Assembly (NCBI RefSeq): GCF_004016525.1
Contig: NZ_SACJ01000001.1
Coordinates: 558,001 to 622,000 of the forward strand
Direction: 5' to 3'
Origin: Flavobacterium sufflavum
GTDB lineage: Bacteria; Bacteroidota; Bacteroidia; Flavobacteriales; Flavobacteriaceae
DNA length: 64,000 bases
This document shows positions 28,170-37,621 of this stretch, piece after piece. Made by a program: the position numbers and the translations under genes. Numbering within the stretch: the stretch's first letter is position 1; each line of letters opens with the position of its first letter. Below the pieces are notes generated by a model, which was not told the DNA's origin, did not search any database, and saw only the letters and a program-made list of their open reading frames with translations.

Positions 28170-29159
28170 ATGAGAATTATTCGAATGAAAAAAATAATAA
28201 TCCCCTTTCTCCTCTTGGTCATAACTTCCGGTTATGGTCAGGAGTTAAATCTACCTGTTTTTACCCAATACTTGGCAGACAATCATTTTGTGGTTTCTCC
28301 CACATTTGCCGGAATTGGGGACAACTTAAAAATCAGAGCCAATGGTTTGACTCAATGGGTGGGCATAAAAGACGCTCCTGATAATCAATCCGTATATGCT
28401 GATTTTAGAATTGCAAGTCAATCGGGAATAGGAATTTCACTTTACAATGACAGCAATGGAAATACAAGACAAACAGGAATGAAAATCTCTTTTGCACATC
28501 ACCTGATTTTGGATTATTATTCTAAACAATATCTATCTTTTGGAATGTCATACAATATCAATAATTTCAAAATAGATATCGATAAGTTTAATACCACTTA
28601 TGAAATACCTATTCTCGATCCAAGCATTACCGATAACCGTTTTGTATCTAACAATAACTTTGATGTTGGTATGTTATATAGAAACAAAGCCTTTTATCTT
28701 AGTCTTAATGCCAGTAATATTTTAAATAAAAATGCAGATCGATTTTCAGGAGTAGAACCAGTTTTACTTAGAAATTACCAAGTTTATTCTGGTTACACTT
28801 TTAGAAGTAGAGAGAATAGCCGAATTGAATATGAACCTTCTGTTTTCTATCAATATTTTGCCAGTGATGGTCGTTCCAGTACCGATGTTAATATAAAGTA
28901 TCGTAAATTTAACAGGTATGAAGATTATTATTGGGCTGGTATATCCTATCGGTTCCTGAATGACCAATTTTTCAAACCATTGAATTTGGGACCTATGGTG
29001 GGATTCAAAAAATCTAATTTCTATTTTGGCTATTCGTACCAAATTACAACAAATCAATTTGCTGCATTAAATACTGGAACGCATGTTATTACCATAGGAC
29101 TTGATTTCTTTGCAGGGATTAGTAATTGTCCGTGTACTCAAAGTCCTGTTCATGATTAA
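28170..29159 (+). CDS. sprF: SprF-like PorP/SprF family outer-membrane protein
   Basis: 329 residues. Two in-frame ATGs (28170 and 28185) are possible; the second gives a compact signal peptide 'MKKIIIPFLLLVITSGYGQ'. The mature part is a predicted barrel of the PorP/SprF family: 'LPVFTQYLADNHFVVSPTFAGIG', 'RANGLTQWVGIKDAP' and many alternating aromatic strands. It ends with a Cys-containing tail ('ISNCPCTQSP'), which is odd for the family. It lies 30 nt after sprB. In F. johnsoniae SprF is needed for SprB to reach the surface but not for chitinase secretion, so it acts as a cargo-specific T9SS factor; the same role is inferred here. Confidence 0.88.
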   Translation: MRIIRMKKIIIPFLLLVITSGYGQELNLPVFTQYLADNHFVVSPTFAGIGDNLKIRANGLTQWVGIKDAPDNQSVYADFRIASQSGIGISLYNDSNGNTRQTGMKISFAHHLILDYYSKQYLSFGMSYNINNFKIDIDKFNTTYEIPILDPSITDNRFVSNNNFDVGMLYRNKAFYLSLNASNILNKNADRFSGVEPVLLRNYQVYSGYTFRSRENSRIEYEPSVFYQYFASDGRSSTDVNIKYRKFNRYEDYYWAGISYRFLNDQFFKPLNLGPMVGFKKSNFYFGYSYQITTNQFAALNTGTHVITIGLDFFAGISNCPCTQSPVHD

Positions 29160-29160
29160 A

Positions 29161-29194
29161 AAATAAAATTTATTTAATAAAAAACATTTTATTT
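29161..29194 (+). terminator. Weak AT-only hairpin after sprF
   Basis: 'AAATAAAAT' at 29161-29169 pairs with 'ATTTTATTT' at 29186-29194. The stem has no G:C pairs, so it is a poor terminator, but it is the only inverted repeat directly after the gliding operon and before the pgk promoter. Confidence 0.3.
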
Positions 29195-29270
29195 GTTGAT
29201 TTACAACGTTTTCGTTACAAAAAATCGACTTTTTATGATTTATTCAAATTCATTAATAATCTAAAAGTTC

Positions 29271-29278
29271 TATATTTG
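29271..29278 (+). promoter_or_regulatory. -7 promoter element (TATATTTG) of pgk
   Basis: Fits TAnnTTTG and lies 35 nt before the pgk ATG. No good -33 TTG is present at the expected distance. It separates pgk transcription from the gliding operon. Confidence 0.55.
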
Positions 29279-29313
29279 TTTCACTTTCAAAAAAATAAAC
29301 TAAAAATAAACTA

Positions 29314-30501
29314 ATGAAGACTTTAAACGATTTTAATTTTGCAAATAAAAAAGCAATTATACGTGTTGATTTTAACGTGCCGCTAGACGAGAATTTTAAT
29401 GTTACTGATGTTACCCGTATCGAAGCTGCGAAACCGACTATTGATAAAATCCTTGCCGATGGTGGAAGTGTTATTTTAATGTCACATTTAGGCCGACCAA
29501 AAGGTGTTGAAGAGAAATACTCATTAAAACACATCTTAAAAACAGCAACTGACATTCTTGGAGTTCCTGTAAAATTTGCTTCAGACTGTGTAGGTGAAGT
29601 AGCTAAACAAGCTTCAAATGACTTAAAAGCAGGTGAAGTTTTATTATTAGAAAATTTACGTTTTTACGCTGAAGAAGAGGCTGGAGATGTTGCTTTTGCA
29701 AAAGAATTGGCTTCATTAGGAGACATCTATGTAAACGACGCTTTTGGAACGGCTCACAGAGCACACGCTTCTACTACAATCATTGCTCAATTTTTCCCAA
29801 CAGCTAAATGTTTCGGAACTTTATTGGCTAAAGAAATCGAAAGCATTGATAAAGTATTAAAAAATAGCGAAAAACCTGTAATTGCAATCCTTGGAGGATC
29901 TAAAGTATCTTCTAAAATTACAGTTATCGAAAATATTTTAGACAAAGTAGACCACATGATTCTTGGTGGAGGAATGACTTTTACTTTCGTGAAAGCATTA
30001 GGAGGTAAAATTGGAAACTCTATCTGTGAAGATGACAAACAAGAATTAGCTCTTGAAATATTAAGATTAGCTAAAGAAAAAGGAGTTCAGGTTCACATTC
30101 CTGTTGACGTTTTAGCAGGAGACAAATTCTCTAATTCAGCTAACACTCAAGTGGTCGATGTAACAAATATTCCTGACGGATGGGAAGGTATGGATGCAGG
30201 TCCTAAATCATTGGAAAACTTCAAAAAAGTAATTTTAGAGTCTAAAACAATTCTTTGGAATGGACCTTTAGGAGTATTCGAAATGGAAACATTTGCTAAA
30301 GGAACAATTGCTCTGGGTGATTATATTGCCGAAGCAACTGAGAACGGAGCTTTCTCACTTGTAGGTGGTGGAGATTCAGTTGCAGCGGTAAAACAATTCG
30401 GTTTTGAAGACAAGATGAGTTACGTTTCTACAGGTGGAGGTGCTATGTTAGAGATGCTTGAAGGAAGAACATTACCTGGAATTGCGGCTATTTTGAACTA
30501 A
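29314..30501 (+). CDS. pgk: Phosphoglycerate kinase
   Basis: 395 residues, the normal length. Catalyses 1,3-bisphosphoglycerate + ADP to 3-phosphoglycerate + ATP in glycolysis, in the cytosol. The N-terminal domain shows the substrate loop '[16 protein letters not shown]' and 'SHLGRPKG'; the hinge and nucleotide domain show '[12 protein letters not shown]', 'LGGGMTFTF', and the C-terminal '[16 protein letters not shown]' and '[13 protein letters not shown]'. Codon use and context are housekeeping. It has its own promoter element and is followed by an independent promoter for the next gene, so it is probably monocistronic. Confidence 0.98.
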   Translation: MKTLNDFNFANKKAIIRVDFNVPLDENFNVTDVTRIEAAKPTIDKILADGGSVILMSHLGRPKGVEEKYSLKHILKTATDILGVPVKFASDCVGEVAKQASNDLKAGEVLLLENLRFYAEEEAGDVAFAKELASLGDIYVNDAFGTAHRAHASTTIIAQFFPTAKCFGTLLAKEIESIDKVLKNSEKPVIAILGGSKVSSKITVIENILDKVDHMILGGGMTFTFVKALGGKIGNSICEDDKQELALEILRLAKEKGVQVHIPVDVLAGDKFSNSANTQVVDVTNIPDGWEGMDAGPKSLENFKKVILESKTILWNGPLGVFEMETFAKGTIALGDYIAEATENGAFSLVGGGDSVAAVKQFGFEDKMSYVSTGGGAMLEMLEGRTLPGIAAILN

Positions 30502-30525
30502 ATATCACAATTTTAACAGTTTTTA

Positions 30526-30557
30526 TTGATTTTTTTAATTGTAACCTATTAAGTTTG
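30526..30557 (+). promoter_or_regulatory. Promoter of the LysM transglycosylase gene
   Basis: TTG at 30526-30528, 21 nt spacer, then TAAGTTTG at 30550-30557, a good match to the Bacteroidota -33/-7 pattern. It lies 50 nt before the ATG at 30608. Confidence 0.6.
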
Positions 30558-30607
30558 CATAAACGAATTTGTAATCGTTTAAAATTAAGCACGTTGACAA
30601 TAAAAAT

Positions 30608-32596
30608 ATGACTATAAAAAAAATCACTATATCATTTTTTCTATTACTAACAGTTCCCTTGTTTTCGCAAGAAGTTGCCGAAAACAAGGGAACTGCTGTA
30701 ATGGAAACTAAGATTTCTTATCTGGATTCTATAAAACGCAGCTTTGTTAATGATGACATGGCCAGTTGTGTAGACAGCCTGTGGACAAAAGAACTGACTG
30801 ATTTAGATTTGTACAATGACATCACTAAGGATATTGCAAATATCAATACAGATGAAAAAGTAGATTATGAATTACCTACTGAATTGTTAAAATCCAGGCT
30901 TGAGGCTATGAATGCTAAATCTCCGTTTAACATTCAGTACAATCAGGGCTTAGAAAATGTAATTAAATCATTTTTAAAGAACAGGAAGAAATCTTTTGAA
31001 CGCTTAATGGCTATTTCGGAGTATTACTTCCCTATGTTTGAAGAAACTTTTGCCAAACAAAACATTCCTTTAGAAATAAAATACTTGGCCATTGTTGAGT
31101 CGGCTTTGAATCCAAAAGCCGTTTCCAGAGTGGGAGCTACAGGACTTTGGCAGTTTATGTATCAAACCGGAAAACAATACAACCTAAAGATAGATTCTTA
31201 TATCGATGAACGCAGCGATCCTTTGAAAGCTACTGCTGCTGCTGCCCAATATATGGCAAATATGTTCAGTATTTTTGGCGACTGGGAATTGGTATTGGCT
31301 TCTTATAATTCAGGTCCCGGAAATGTTGCAAAAGCCATTAGAAGATCAGGTGGACAACAGAATTTTTGGAGCATCAAACAAAATCTTCCAAAAGAAACCC
31401 AAGGTTATGTCCCTGCTTTCTTAGCTACGATGTACCTATACGAATATCGTAACGAACACGGAATTAAACCAAACAAAGCTATCCTACAACACTTTGCGAC
31501 CGATACGGTAATGATTAAAAAACAGATGTCGTTCAAGCAGATCTCCGATTTATTGGATATGCCTGTCTCGCAATTGCAGTTGTTAAACCCTTCGTACAAA
31601 CTCAATGTTATCCCTTCATACACCACTGAAAATCACTTTTTGCGATTGCCAAAAGACAAAGTAGGTGTTTTTGTTTCTAATGAAGATAAGATTTACGCAT
31701 ACGTTCAACACGAGTTAGACACTAAAAACAATAGTCCTTTTAAAAACGCTGCTACTGCTGTTGCTACTGTCGAAAAACCATCTTATTCATCTGGAAGTAC
31801 TACCCAATATTACAAAGTAAAACAGGGTGATAATTTAAGCAGCATTGCCAGCCAATACAATGTTAGTATCGAGGAATTAAAAAAATGGAATAAACTAAAC
31901 AGCAATAGTGTTTCATACGGAAAAGTGCTAACAATAATAGCTTCTGAAACAAATACTAATAATACTGTTGCTTCGATTGAAACCAAAACAACCAAGGTTG
32001 AAAAAATAAAGAAAGAGGTTAAAAAAGATACTTTGGTTGCCAGCAACAAGACCAATTATATTGTTCAAAAAGGGGATAACCTAAGCAATATTGCCGAACT
32101 AAACAATGTAAGCGTTGCTCAAATTAAAGAATGGAATCACCTATCAGGAAATACTATTCAGGCGGGAACCAGCCTACTGGTAGCGGAGAGAGAAATTGAA
32201 ACTAAAGAAGTAGTTGCTGCAACTCCTGAATTAAAAAACATTGAATACACTGTTCAAAAAGGAGATAATTTAGGCAACATCGCTAAGAAATTTGGAACTG
32301 CAATCGTTGATTTAAAAGAGTGGAATCACTTATCAGACAACAACATTGCTTTAGGAAAAACATTAATTGTGGCTAAAAACGAAGTTGCAATTAACACCTC
32401 AAAAGCTACTGCAGCCTCTTTCAAGAAAACTAAAATTGACAGTAGCTCATTACAACATGACTATTTAGTTAAAAAAGGAGATTCCCTGTTTAGCATTGCA
32501 AAAAAATCTGGAGTGACCGTTTCGGACATTAAAAAATGGAACGACATTAACAACGAAGAAATCAAACCGGGAATGAAATTAAAAATAGGAGGTTAA
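30608..32596 (+). CDS. Membrane-bound lytic transglycosylase with four LysM domains (MltD-like)
   Basis: 662 residues. Signal peptide ends at 'VPLFSQ' (~21). An SLT transglycosylase domain spans ~140-280: the catalytic Glu164 is in 'LAIVESALNPKAVS', followed by 'GATGLWQFM' and 'ASYNSGPGNVAKAI'. Four LysM peptidoglycan-binding repeats follow at ~401-445, 483-526, 546-590 and 617-661, each starting '(Y)xVxKGDxLxxIA'. The enzyme cleaves the MurNAc-GlcNAc bond with 1,6-anhydro formation in the periplasm. Four LysMs are more than the two of E. coli MltD. It stands alone between its own promoter and terminator. Confidence 0.95.
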   Translation: MTIKKITISFFLLLTVPLFSQEVAENKGTAVMETKISYLDSIKRSFVNDDMASCVDSLWTKELTDLDLYNDITKDIANINTDEKVDYELPTELLKSRLEAMNAKSPFNIQYNQGLENVIKSFLKNRKKSFERLMAISEYYFPMFEETFAKQNIPLEIKYLAIVESALNPKAVSRVGATGLWQFMYQTGKQYNLKIDSYIDERSDPLKATAAAAQYMANMFSIFGDWELVLASYNSGPGNVAKAIRRSGGQQNFWSIKQNLPKETQGYVPAFLATMYLYEYRNEHGIKPNKAILQHFATDTVMIKKQMSFKQISDLLDMPVSQLQLLNPSYKLNVIPSYTTENHFLRLPKDKVGVFVSNEDKIYAYVQHELDTKNNSPFKNAATAVATVEKPSYSSGSTTQYYKVKQGDNLSSIASQYNVSIEELKKWNKLNSNSVSYGKVLTIIASETNTNNTVASIETKTTKVEKIKKEVKKDTLVASNKTNYIVQKGDNLSNIAELNNVSVAQIKEWNHLSGNTIQAGTSLLVAEREIETKEVVAATPELKNIEYTVQKGDNLGNIAKKFGTAIVDLKEWNHLSDNNIALGKTLIVAKNEVAINTSKATAASFKKTKIDSSSLQHDYLVKKGDSLFSIAKKSGVTVSDIKKWNDINNEEIKPGMKLKIGG

Positions 32597-32615
32597 ATTA
32601 ATCCTCAAACAATAC

Positions 32616-32655
32616 AAAAGGGCTTTATTTGGTAACAAAATAAGGCCCTTTTTCT
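32616..32655 (+). terminator. Rho-independent terminator after the transglycosylase gene
   Basis: 'AAAAGGGCTTTATT' pairs with 'AATAAGGCCCTTTTT' (one bulged base) around a short loop, followed by a T-rich run. Confidence 0.88.
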
Positions 32656-32798
32656 TATTATAGGCATATTGTATTATTTTTATTCCATTTTTTTAAAATT
32701 TGGAACGATATTAGCAGGGTAAACTATAAGAAGACAAAATAATTAATAAAACAATAATTCATACCTAAAATTTGAATTGCAGTTACAATCGATGCAAA

Positions 32799-33818
32799 AT
32801 GAATAAAATCCATTTTATATTGCTTTTCGTTTCCATCTTTTTCATTTCCTGCAAGCAGGAAAACACCAACCCCCGAAAAACCAATGGAAAAATCAATAGC
32901 ATTTCGGTGATTATAGACGATTTGTTATGGAATGGCGAAATTGGCGATAGCATCCGAAATAAATTTGCTTCACCAGTAATTGGATTACCTCAGGAAGAAC
33001 CTCTTTTTACCATCAATCAATATCCCGTGAAATTGATGGAAGGTTTTATGACCGATAGCCGAAACATAATTGTTATCAAAAAAGACACTAAAGAAGATTT
33101 CAGAATAGAAAGAAACAAAATCGCTTCACCACAAAATGTATTTTATATTTCCGGAAAAGCGGCAGATGATATCCTGTGTTTAATTCAAACAAACGCAGCC
33201 GAAATCATCAAAATAATGCATCAGACTGAGATTGAAGAATGCCAACGCATTAACAAAAAATCACTGCTAGGCACTAAGTTTTTCAAAGACAGTTTCAATA
33301 TCAAAATTGAAATGCCTTCCAGCTACGAATTGATGCTTCAAAAAGAGAATTTTGTATGGTTTAAAAAAGAAATCATTAGTGGAAACAACAGCATTCTAAT
33401 CTATGAGGTTCCAATAAACAGTATCGAAACTAAAAAAAATAAGATATCCAGTATCATCCAAATGCGAGACTCTATCGGAAGTTTATACATTCACGGCAAG
33501 GAATTAAACACCGATATGATTACCGAAGAAGCTTATGCCCCTTATTTTTCAAACATTGTTCTGGATCACAAAAAAGCCTATGAAACTAAAGGAACTTGGG
33601 AATTAAAAGACGATTTCATGTCCGGTCCTTTTATTAATTATGCCATTGTTGACAAAGACAATGACCGCATACTGGTTTTAGAGGGTTTTTGCTACTCTCC
33701 TTCGAAAGAAAAACGAGATTTGATGTTAGAGCTCGAGGCAATCATAAAATCGGTTAAAATAGGCAAAAAACCAATCCCTAAAGAAACTTCAAAGATTATG
33801 GCTATGTTTACAAAGTAA
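32799..33818 (+). CDS. DUF4837 family lipoprotein
   Basis: 339 residues from the ATG at 32799; an upstream in-frame TTG at 32772 would spoil the signal peptide. The N-terminus 'MNKIHFILLFVSIFFISCKQ' is a lipoprotein signal with lipobox 'ISCK' (Cys ~18). The body matches the Bacteroidota-specific DUF4837 family ('NSISVIIDDLLWNGEIGD', 'GLPQEEPLFTINQYP'). No enzymatic motif is seen and the role is unknown; location should be the periplasmic face of the outer or inner membrane. Its stop is only 2 nt from the end of the convergent OmpA-type gene. In related genomes this gene is often next to the LysM transglycosylase gene, as here, so a cell-wall role is possible. Confidence 0.85.
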   Translation: MNKIHFILLFVSIFFISCKQENTNPRKTNGKINSISVIIDDLLWNGEIGDSIRNKFASPVIGLPQEEPLFTINQYPVKLMEGFMTDSRNIIVIKKDTKEDFRIERNKIASPQNVFYISGKAADDILCLIQTNAAEIIKIMHQTEIEECQRINKKSLLGTKFFKDSFNIKIEMPSSYELMLQKENFVWFKKEIISGNNSILIYEVPINSIETKKNKISSIIQMRDSIGSLYIHGKELNTDMITEEAYAPYFSNIVLDHKKAYETKGTWELKDDFMSGPFINYAIVDKDNDRILVLEGFCYSPSKEKRDLMLELEAIIKSVKIGKKPIPKETSKIMAMFTK

Positions 33819-33820
33819 AA

Positions 33821-34626
33821 CTAAATCTTGGTGATCAGGAATTCCACCCTTCGGTCAAATTCATCTCCTCTCCCTAAAGGAAATTGATTCCCCAAACCTT
33901 TGTATATCATTCTTAAACTGCTGATATTTTTGGAAATTAAATACTTGAAAACACTCTTTGCACGGTTTAAAGAGAGTTTTCTTTCCTTAGTAGCCTGATC
34001 AATTGCATCTTTGTAATCACTAGGCGTACAACAGACATGACCGCGAATTTCAAATTCTATACCTTTATTTTCTGAAGTATTCCTGCTATTTTATCCAATT
34101 CTTTTTGAGAAGCCAATGTAAGAGTGCTGCTTCCCAATTCGAAAAAAATGTTTTCGAGATAAATACGGTCGCCTACTTCATGCTGATCCTGAAAAGAAGT
34201 ATAAATTCCTTTCCCAAAACTATTTTTCTTTACAATCAATAAATCGACACGTCTGTTTTTAGATCGGATATCTTCTAAACTTCCTCCCGAATATTCATCC
34301 AGAAGCACTCGTCCTTTGCCTTCAATGATTAGAATTTTATTCTTATTAAACCCATTGGAAACCAAAATACTCTTGACCGCATTAACTCTTTTTTCCGATA
34401 GTTTTAAATTGTAATCATCATTACCCCTGTCATCACAATACCCATAAATCTGAATAGACTCAACCGATGTTGTATCTATTTTACGAACAAAACCCACAAC
34501 CATCTGCTCCTGAACAGCATCGATACTGTATTTATCAAATTCAAAATAAACAGTTCCTATCTTCTTCTCTTGGGCACACAAAGTTCCAAAAGAAAAAAAA
34601 GCAGTAATTAAAACAAATTTTAACAT
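33821..34626 (-). pseudogene. Double OmpA-domain protein gene with a single-base frameshift
   Basis: The frame from the ATG at 34626 encodes a signal peptide ('TAFFSFGTLCAQ'), a complete OmpA-like domain ('GTVYFEFDKYSID' to 'IRSKNRRVDLLIV') and the start of a second ('IYLENIFFELGSSTL'), then stops at 34057-34059. The missing second half is intact in the -1 frame down to a stop at 33821: 'GIEFEIRGHVCC', 'LSLNRAKSVFKYL', 'FDRRVEFLITKI'. Adding one base to the 4-base A run (T run at 34068-34071 on the plus strand) restores one 268-residue protein. It could be a true lesion, a phase-variable tract or a sequencing error. It overlaps the upstream protease stop by 1 nt. Confidence 0.85.
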
Positions 34627-36263
34627 TAGATTTTTAAAATGTTCTTGTAGGCAGCAGTGTCGTTTAGAATACTCACCGCTTTTTTAATTTCCGAATTGGT
34701 TTTCATGTAATACTGGTAAAAACCTTCCTGATATTGGTAACGTTTTATAATTTCTTCCAGAATCAAATCCTTGATTTCGTCCTGATTATTGTCTAATTGA
34801 GCGTTTTCACTTTTCTGAATCGCTGCCAACAATTGATTATACTCGTTAACAATTGCGCCGTCAATAGCTTCTTTTTTGGCTACAGCCAAAGTATTTTTCA
34901 AAGATTCCTCGGTTTCGGTATCAAAAGAGATTTTTTGTATTTTCAAAAACTGCTTGAAATCCTGAAAATCAGCATTGGTAAAATTCGGAATCTGATTGCC
35001 TAAATTTGGATTTTTATAATAATAAGTCGTGGCATAATTAAAAATTCCATCGTTTTTGATTAAAGCATTAGCAATAACACTCGTTTTAGCTTCTTCTAAC
35101 TGCACATCCGGCAAAATCCCTCCACCATCATAAACCGTTCTACCTTTGCGGGTTTTGAACGAATTATAATTGGTTGCCTGTGTACGGGTAGCCAATCCGT
35201 TTTTATCTTTATGGGCATAATCCAACGCCTGAATACATCTTCCCGAAGGTGTAAAATATCTCGAAATAGTTACTTTCAATTGGGTATTATAGGTCAAATC
35301 AATTGGTTTTTGAACCAATCCTTTTCCAAAACTTCTGCTTCCTACAATAACCGCACGATCTAAATCCTGTAAAGCACCTGAAACAATTTCGGATGCCGAG
35401 GCACTTTTGTCATTGACAATAATAACCAACGGAATATCCAAATCTACCGGTTCAAAAGAAGTTTTATAAGTATTATTGTGTTTTTCATTGATGGATTTAG
35501 TGGTTACAATAACCTCATTTTTTGGGACAAATAAATTACAGATATTGATGGCCTCATTTAAAAGTCCGCCAGGATTGTTTCTTAAATCCAAAACAATGCG
35601 TTCAGCTCCTTGTTTTTTGAGTTCCAATAACGCTTCTTTGGTTTCGTTCGAAGCTTTTTTATTAAAACGACTAAGGACGATATAACCTGTTTTATCATCA
35701 ATTTTTGCAAAAAAAGGAACCGATTTTATTTCGACCTCATCAAGGATAATCTGGCTCGTATTAATTTTTCCCTGACGAAGGTATCTAATGTCTATTTTAG
35801 TATTTTTGGCTCCTTTTAGTAATTGGGAAGCATCGTCTTTAAAATCGGCAATTAGCACATCTCCTATCTGAATAATCTCATCTCCGGCTTTAAATCCGGC
35901 TTTATCGGCAGGGAAATTTTTATAGACCTCTCTTAGAATCAACTTTCCTGATTTTTGAGTAATCAAAGCACCTATTCCGGTATATTCTCCTGTATTGTTT
36001 ATTTTAAATCGCAACACATCCTGCTCATTAAAATAAACGGTGTATGGATCTAAACTGGCCAGCATCCCTTTGATGGCAGTATCCATTAATTCGCCCGGAT
36101 TGGTTTCGTCCACATAATTAGTATTCAATTCCTTAAAAAGCGTAGTGAAAATTTCTATTTGCTTTGCAATTTCGAAAAAGTCATCTTTAAAACTAGAACC
36201 AATAAACAAAAGAGCCGAAGCGACTACAGGGATGATATATTTTTTCTTAAAAGAGAGGTTCAT
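34626..36263 (-). CDS. S41-family C-terminal processing peptidase
   Basis: 545 residues. One N-terminal membrane anchor/signal (~9-25), a PDZ domain (~90-170: 'GIGALITQKSGKLIL', 'AGFKAGDEIIQIG') and an S41 catalytic core (~185-370). The Ser/Lys dyad is inferred as Ser289 in 'NDKSASASEIVSG' and Lys314 in 'SFGKGLVQ', 25 residues apart as in E. coli Prc. A helical tail of ~170 residues follows. The enzyme trims C-termini of periplasmic proteins. The stop overlaps the OmpA gene start (TAATG), so they are coupled. Whether it acts on the OmpA-like partner is not known. It follows rnpA by 79 nt. Confidence 0.93.
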   Translation of the reverse strand: MNLSFKKKYIIPVVASALLFIGSSFKDDFFEIAKQIEIFTTLFKELNTNYVDETNPGELMDTAIKGMLASLDPYTVYFNEQDVLRFKINNTGEYTGIGALITQKSGKLILREVYKNFPADKAGFKAGDEIIQIGDVLIADFKDDASQLLKGAKNTKIDIRYLRQGKINTSQIILDEVEIKSVPFFAKIDDKTGYIVLSRFNKKASNETKEALLELKKQGAERIVLDLRNNPGGLLNEAINICNLFVPKNEVIVTTKSINEKHNNTYKTSFEPVDLDIPLVIIVNDKSASASEIVSGALQDLDRAVIVGSRSFGKGLVQKPIDLTYNTQLKVTISRYFTPSGRCIQALDYAHKDKNGLATRTQATNYNSFKTRKGRTVYDGGGILPDVQLEEAKTSVIANALIKNDGIFNYATTYYYKNPNLGNQIPNFTNADFQDFKQFLKIQKISFDTETEESLKNTLAVAKKEAIDGAIVNEYNQLLAAIQKSENAQLDNNQDEIKDLILEEIIKRYQYQEGFYQYYMKTNSEIKKAVSILNDTAAYKNILKI

Positions 36264-36342
36264 GATGTTTATATATTATTGACTACTAAATTAGGAATAA
36301 ATCATCAATAATAAAATTGACAATAAACTTATACTTAATTGA

Positions 36343-36753
36343 TTATTTGCTAGATTGTTCCCCCTTTTCTGAAGATTCTTTTTTCGAATTTTGAGCTACA
36401 AACTTCTCAAACAACTGAATGGTTTTAGTATTGATTTCTTCATACGACAATCGCTCTTTAGTTTGATAAAAAAACATAAAAGCATAAGGCTTATCTAAAT
36501 TATCCAAAAGAATATGCTTGTTGAGTCTATAGGTTTCGCGGAGAATTCGCTTAAAACGATTTCTATCAACAGCTTTTTTAAAATATTTTTTAGAAACCGA
36601 AACCCCCATTTTTATTTTCTCGTTCTCAACTAAAGAACCCGAATGATATACTAAGCGCAAAGGGTATTTTGAAACCGATTTACCTTCAGAGAACAACAAT
36701 CCAATGCTGATTTTACTTTTTAGTTTTTCGTTTTTTGGATAGTTAAAGCTCAT
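36343..36753 (-). CDS. rnpA: Ribonuclease P protein component
   Basis: 136 residues from the ATG at 36753 (a 14-codon upstream extension to 36795 would overlap the promoter element at 36785-36792, so it is rejected). The protein subunit assists the RNase P RNA in 5' maturation of tRNA. It carries the family signature 'KKYFKKAVDRNRFKRILRE', with the conserved Arg/Lys RNA-binding stretch. The C-terminal tail is short and Lys/Glu/Ser-rich. It is not next to rpmH or yidC as in many phyla; the flavobacterial neighbour here is the S41 peptidase, transcribed in the same direction. Confidence 0.95.
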   Translation of the reverse strand: MSFNYPKNEKLKSKISIGLLFSEGKSVSKYPLRLVYHSGSLVENEKIKMGVSVSKKYFKKAVDRNRFKRILRETYRLNKHILLDNLDKPYAFMFFYQTKERLSYEEINTKTIQLFEKFVAQNSKKESSEKGEQSSK

Positions 36754-36784
36754 TTTTATGGGGAAAAGATATTTTTTTAGAGCA

Positions 36785-36792
36785 CAAAGGTA
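36785..36792 (-). promoter_or_regulatory. -7 promoter element (TACCTTTG) of rnpA
   Basis: On the minus strand the sequence fits TAnnTTTG and lies 31 nt upstream of the rnpA ATG at 36753. It supports the shorter rnpA start. Confidence 0.55.
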
Positions 36793-36851
36793 CAATTTAA
36801 CACTAAACCTATTATTATTTAGGATTTAAATAGCACTAAAAAATTATTTCA

Positions 36852-36859
36852 TACTTTTG
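36852..36859 (+). promoter_or_regulatory. -7 promoter element (TACTTTTG) of plsC
   Basis: Fits TAnnTTTG, 17 nt before the ATG at 36877. With the rnpA element at 36785-36792 it forms a divergent promoter pair in 123 nt. Confidence 0.55.
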
Positions 36860-36876
36860 CAGCTAATTTTTTAAGA

Positions 36877-37611
36877 ATGCAAAAACTTATTTCGTATCCC
36901 GTATCCGTAATTTATTATTTGTGTTTTGGACTAACGTTAGTGATTTTCCATCCCATTCAGTGGATTTGCTTAAATATTTTTGGCTATCAAGCCCACAAAA
37001 AAAGTGTCGATTATTTGAACTTTTTTTTATTAAAATGCACTAACTTAGTAGGAACAACATATAAATTTGAAAACAGAGATAGTATTCCTGAGGGAGTTCC
37101 ATTAATTTTTGTGGCAAATCATCAAAGTATGTATGATATCGTGGCTATGATTTGGTATTTGCGTCGATTTCATTGTAAATTTGTAAGTAAGAAAGAGTTA
37201 GGAAAAGGAATTCCAAGTGTTTCTTATAATTTAAGACATGGTGGTGGTGCCTTAATTGATAGAAAAGACCCAAAACAGGCAATTCCTGAAATTAAAAAAT
37301 TATCAGAATACATCGAAAAAAACAAACGTTCGGCTGTAATTTTCCCCGAAGGAACCAGAAGTAAAACCGGTAAACCTAAAGAATTTGCTGTAACAGGAGT
37401 AAAAATATTGTGCAAAAATGCACCTTCAGCCTATATTGTTCCGGTTAGTATCAATAATTCATGGAAAATGGTAAAATTTGGTTTTTTCCCAGTAGGTTTA
37501 GGAAATCATCTTACCTTTGTAATCCACAAACCGTTAAAGGTTAGTGAACATAATTTCCCTGAATTAATGGAGATGACTGAAAGTGCGGTAGTAAAAGGAA
37601 TAAAATTTTAA
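36877..37611 (+). CDS. plsC: 1-acyl-sn-glycerol-3-phosphate acyltransferase
   Basis: 244 residues. Transfers an acyl group to lysophosphatidate to make phosphatidate in phospholipid synthesis, at the inner membrane. A hydrophobic N-terminus (~8-35) anchors it. The acyltransferase motifs are clear: H(X4)D as His82-Asp87 in 'NHQSMYDI', a second block 'GGALIDRKDPKQ' and 'FPEGTRS' at ~156-162, then 'AYIVPVSINNSW'. The desaturase gene follows after 10 nt, so membrane-lipid acylation and unsaturation are expressed together. Confidence 0.95.
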   Translation: MQKLISYPVSVIYYLCFGLTLVIFHPIQWICLNIFGYQAHKKSVDYLNFFLLKCTNLVGTTYKFENRDSIPEGVPLIFVANHQSMYDIVAMIWYLRRFHCKFVSKKELGKGIPSVSYNLRHGGGALIDRKDPKQAIPEIKKLSEYIEKNKRSAVIFPEGTRSKTGKPKEFAVTGVKILCKNAPSAYIVPVSINNSWKMVKFGFFPVGLGNHLTFVIHKPLKVSEHNFPELMEMTESAVVKGIKF

Positions 37612-37621
37612 TATAAATAAA

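Noticed and set aside
36753..36795. Longer rnpA start
   Set aside because: It would place the promoter element 36785-36792 inside the coding region and adds a stretch (MYLCALKKYLF) unlike RnpA.
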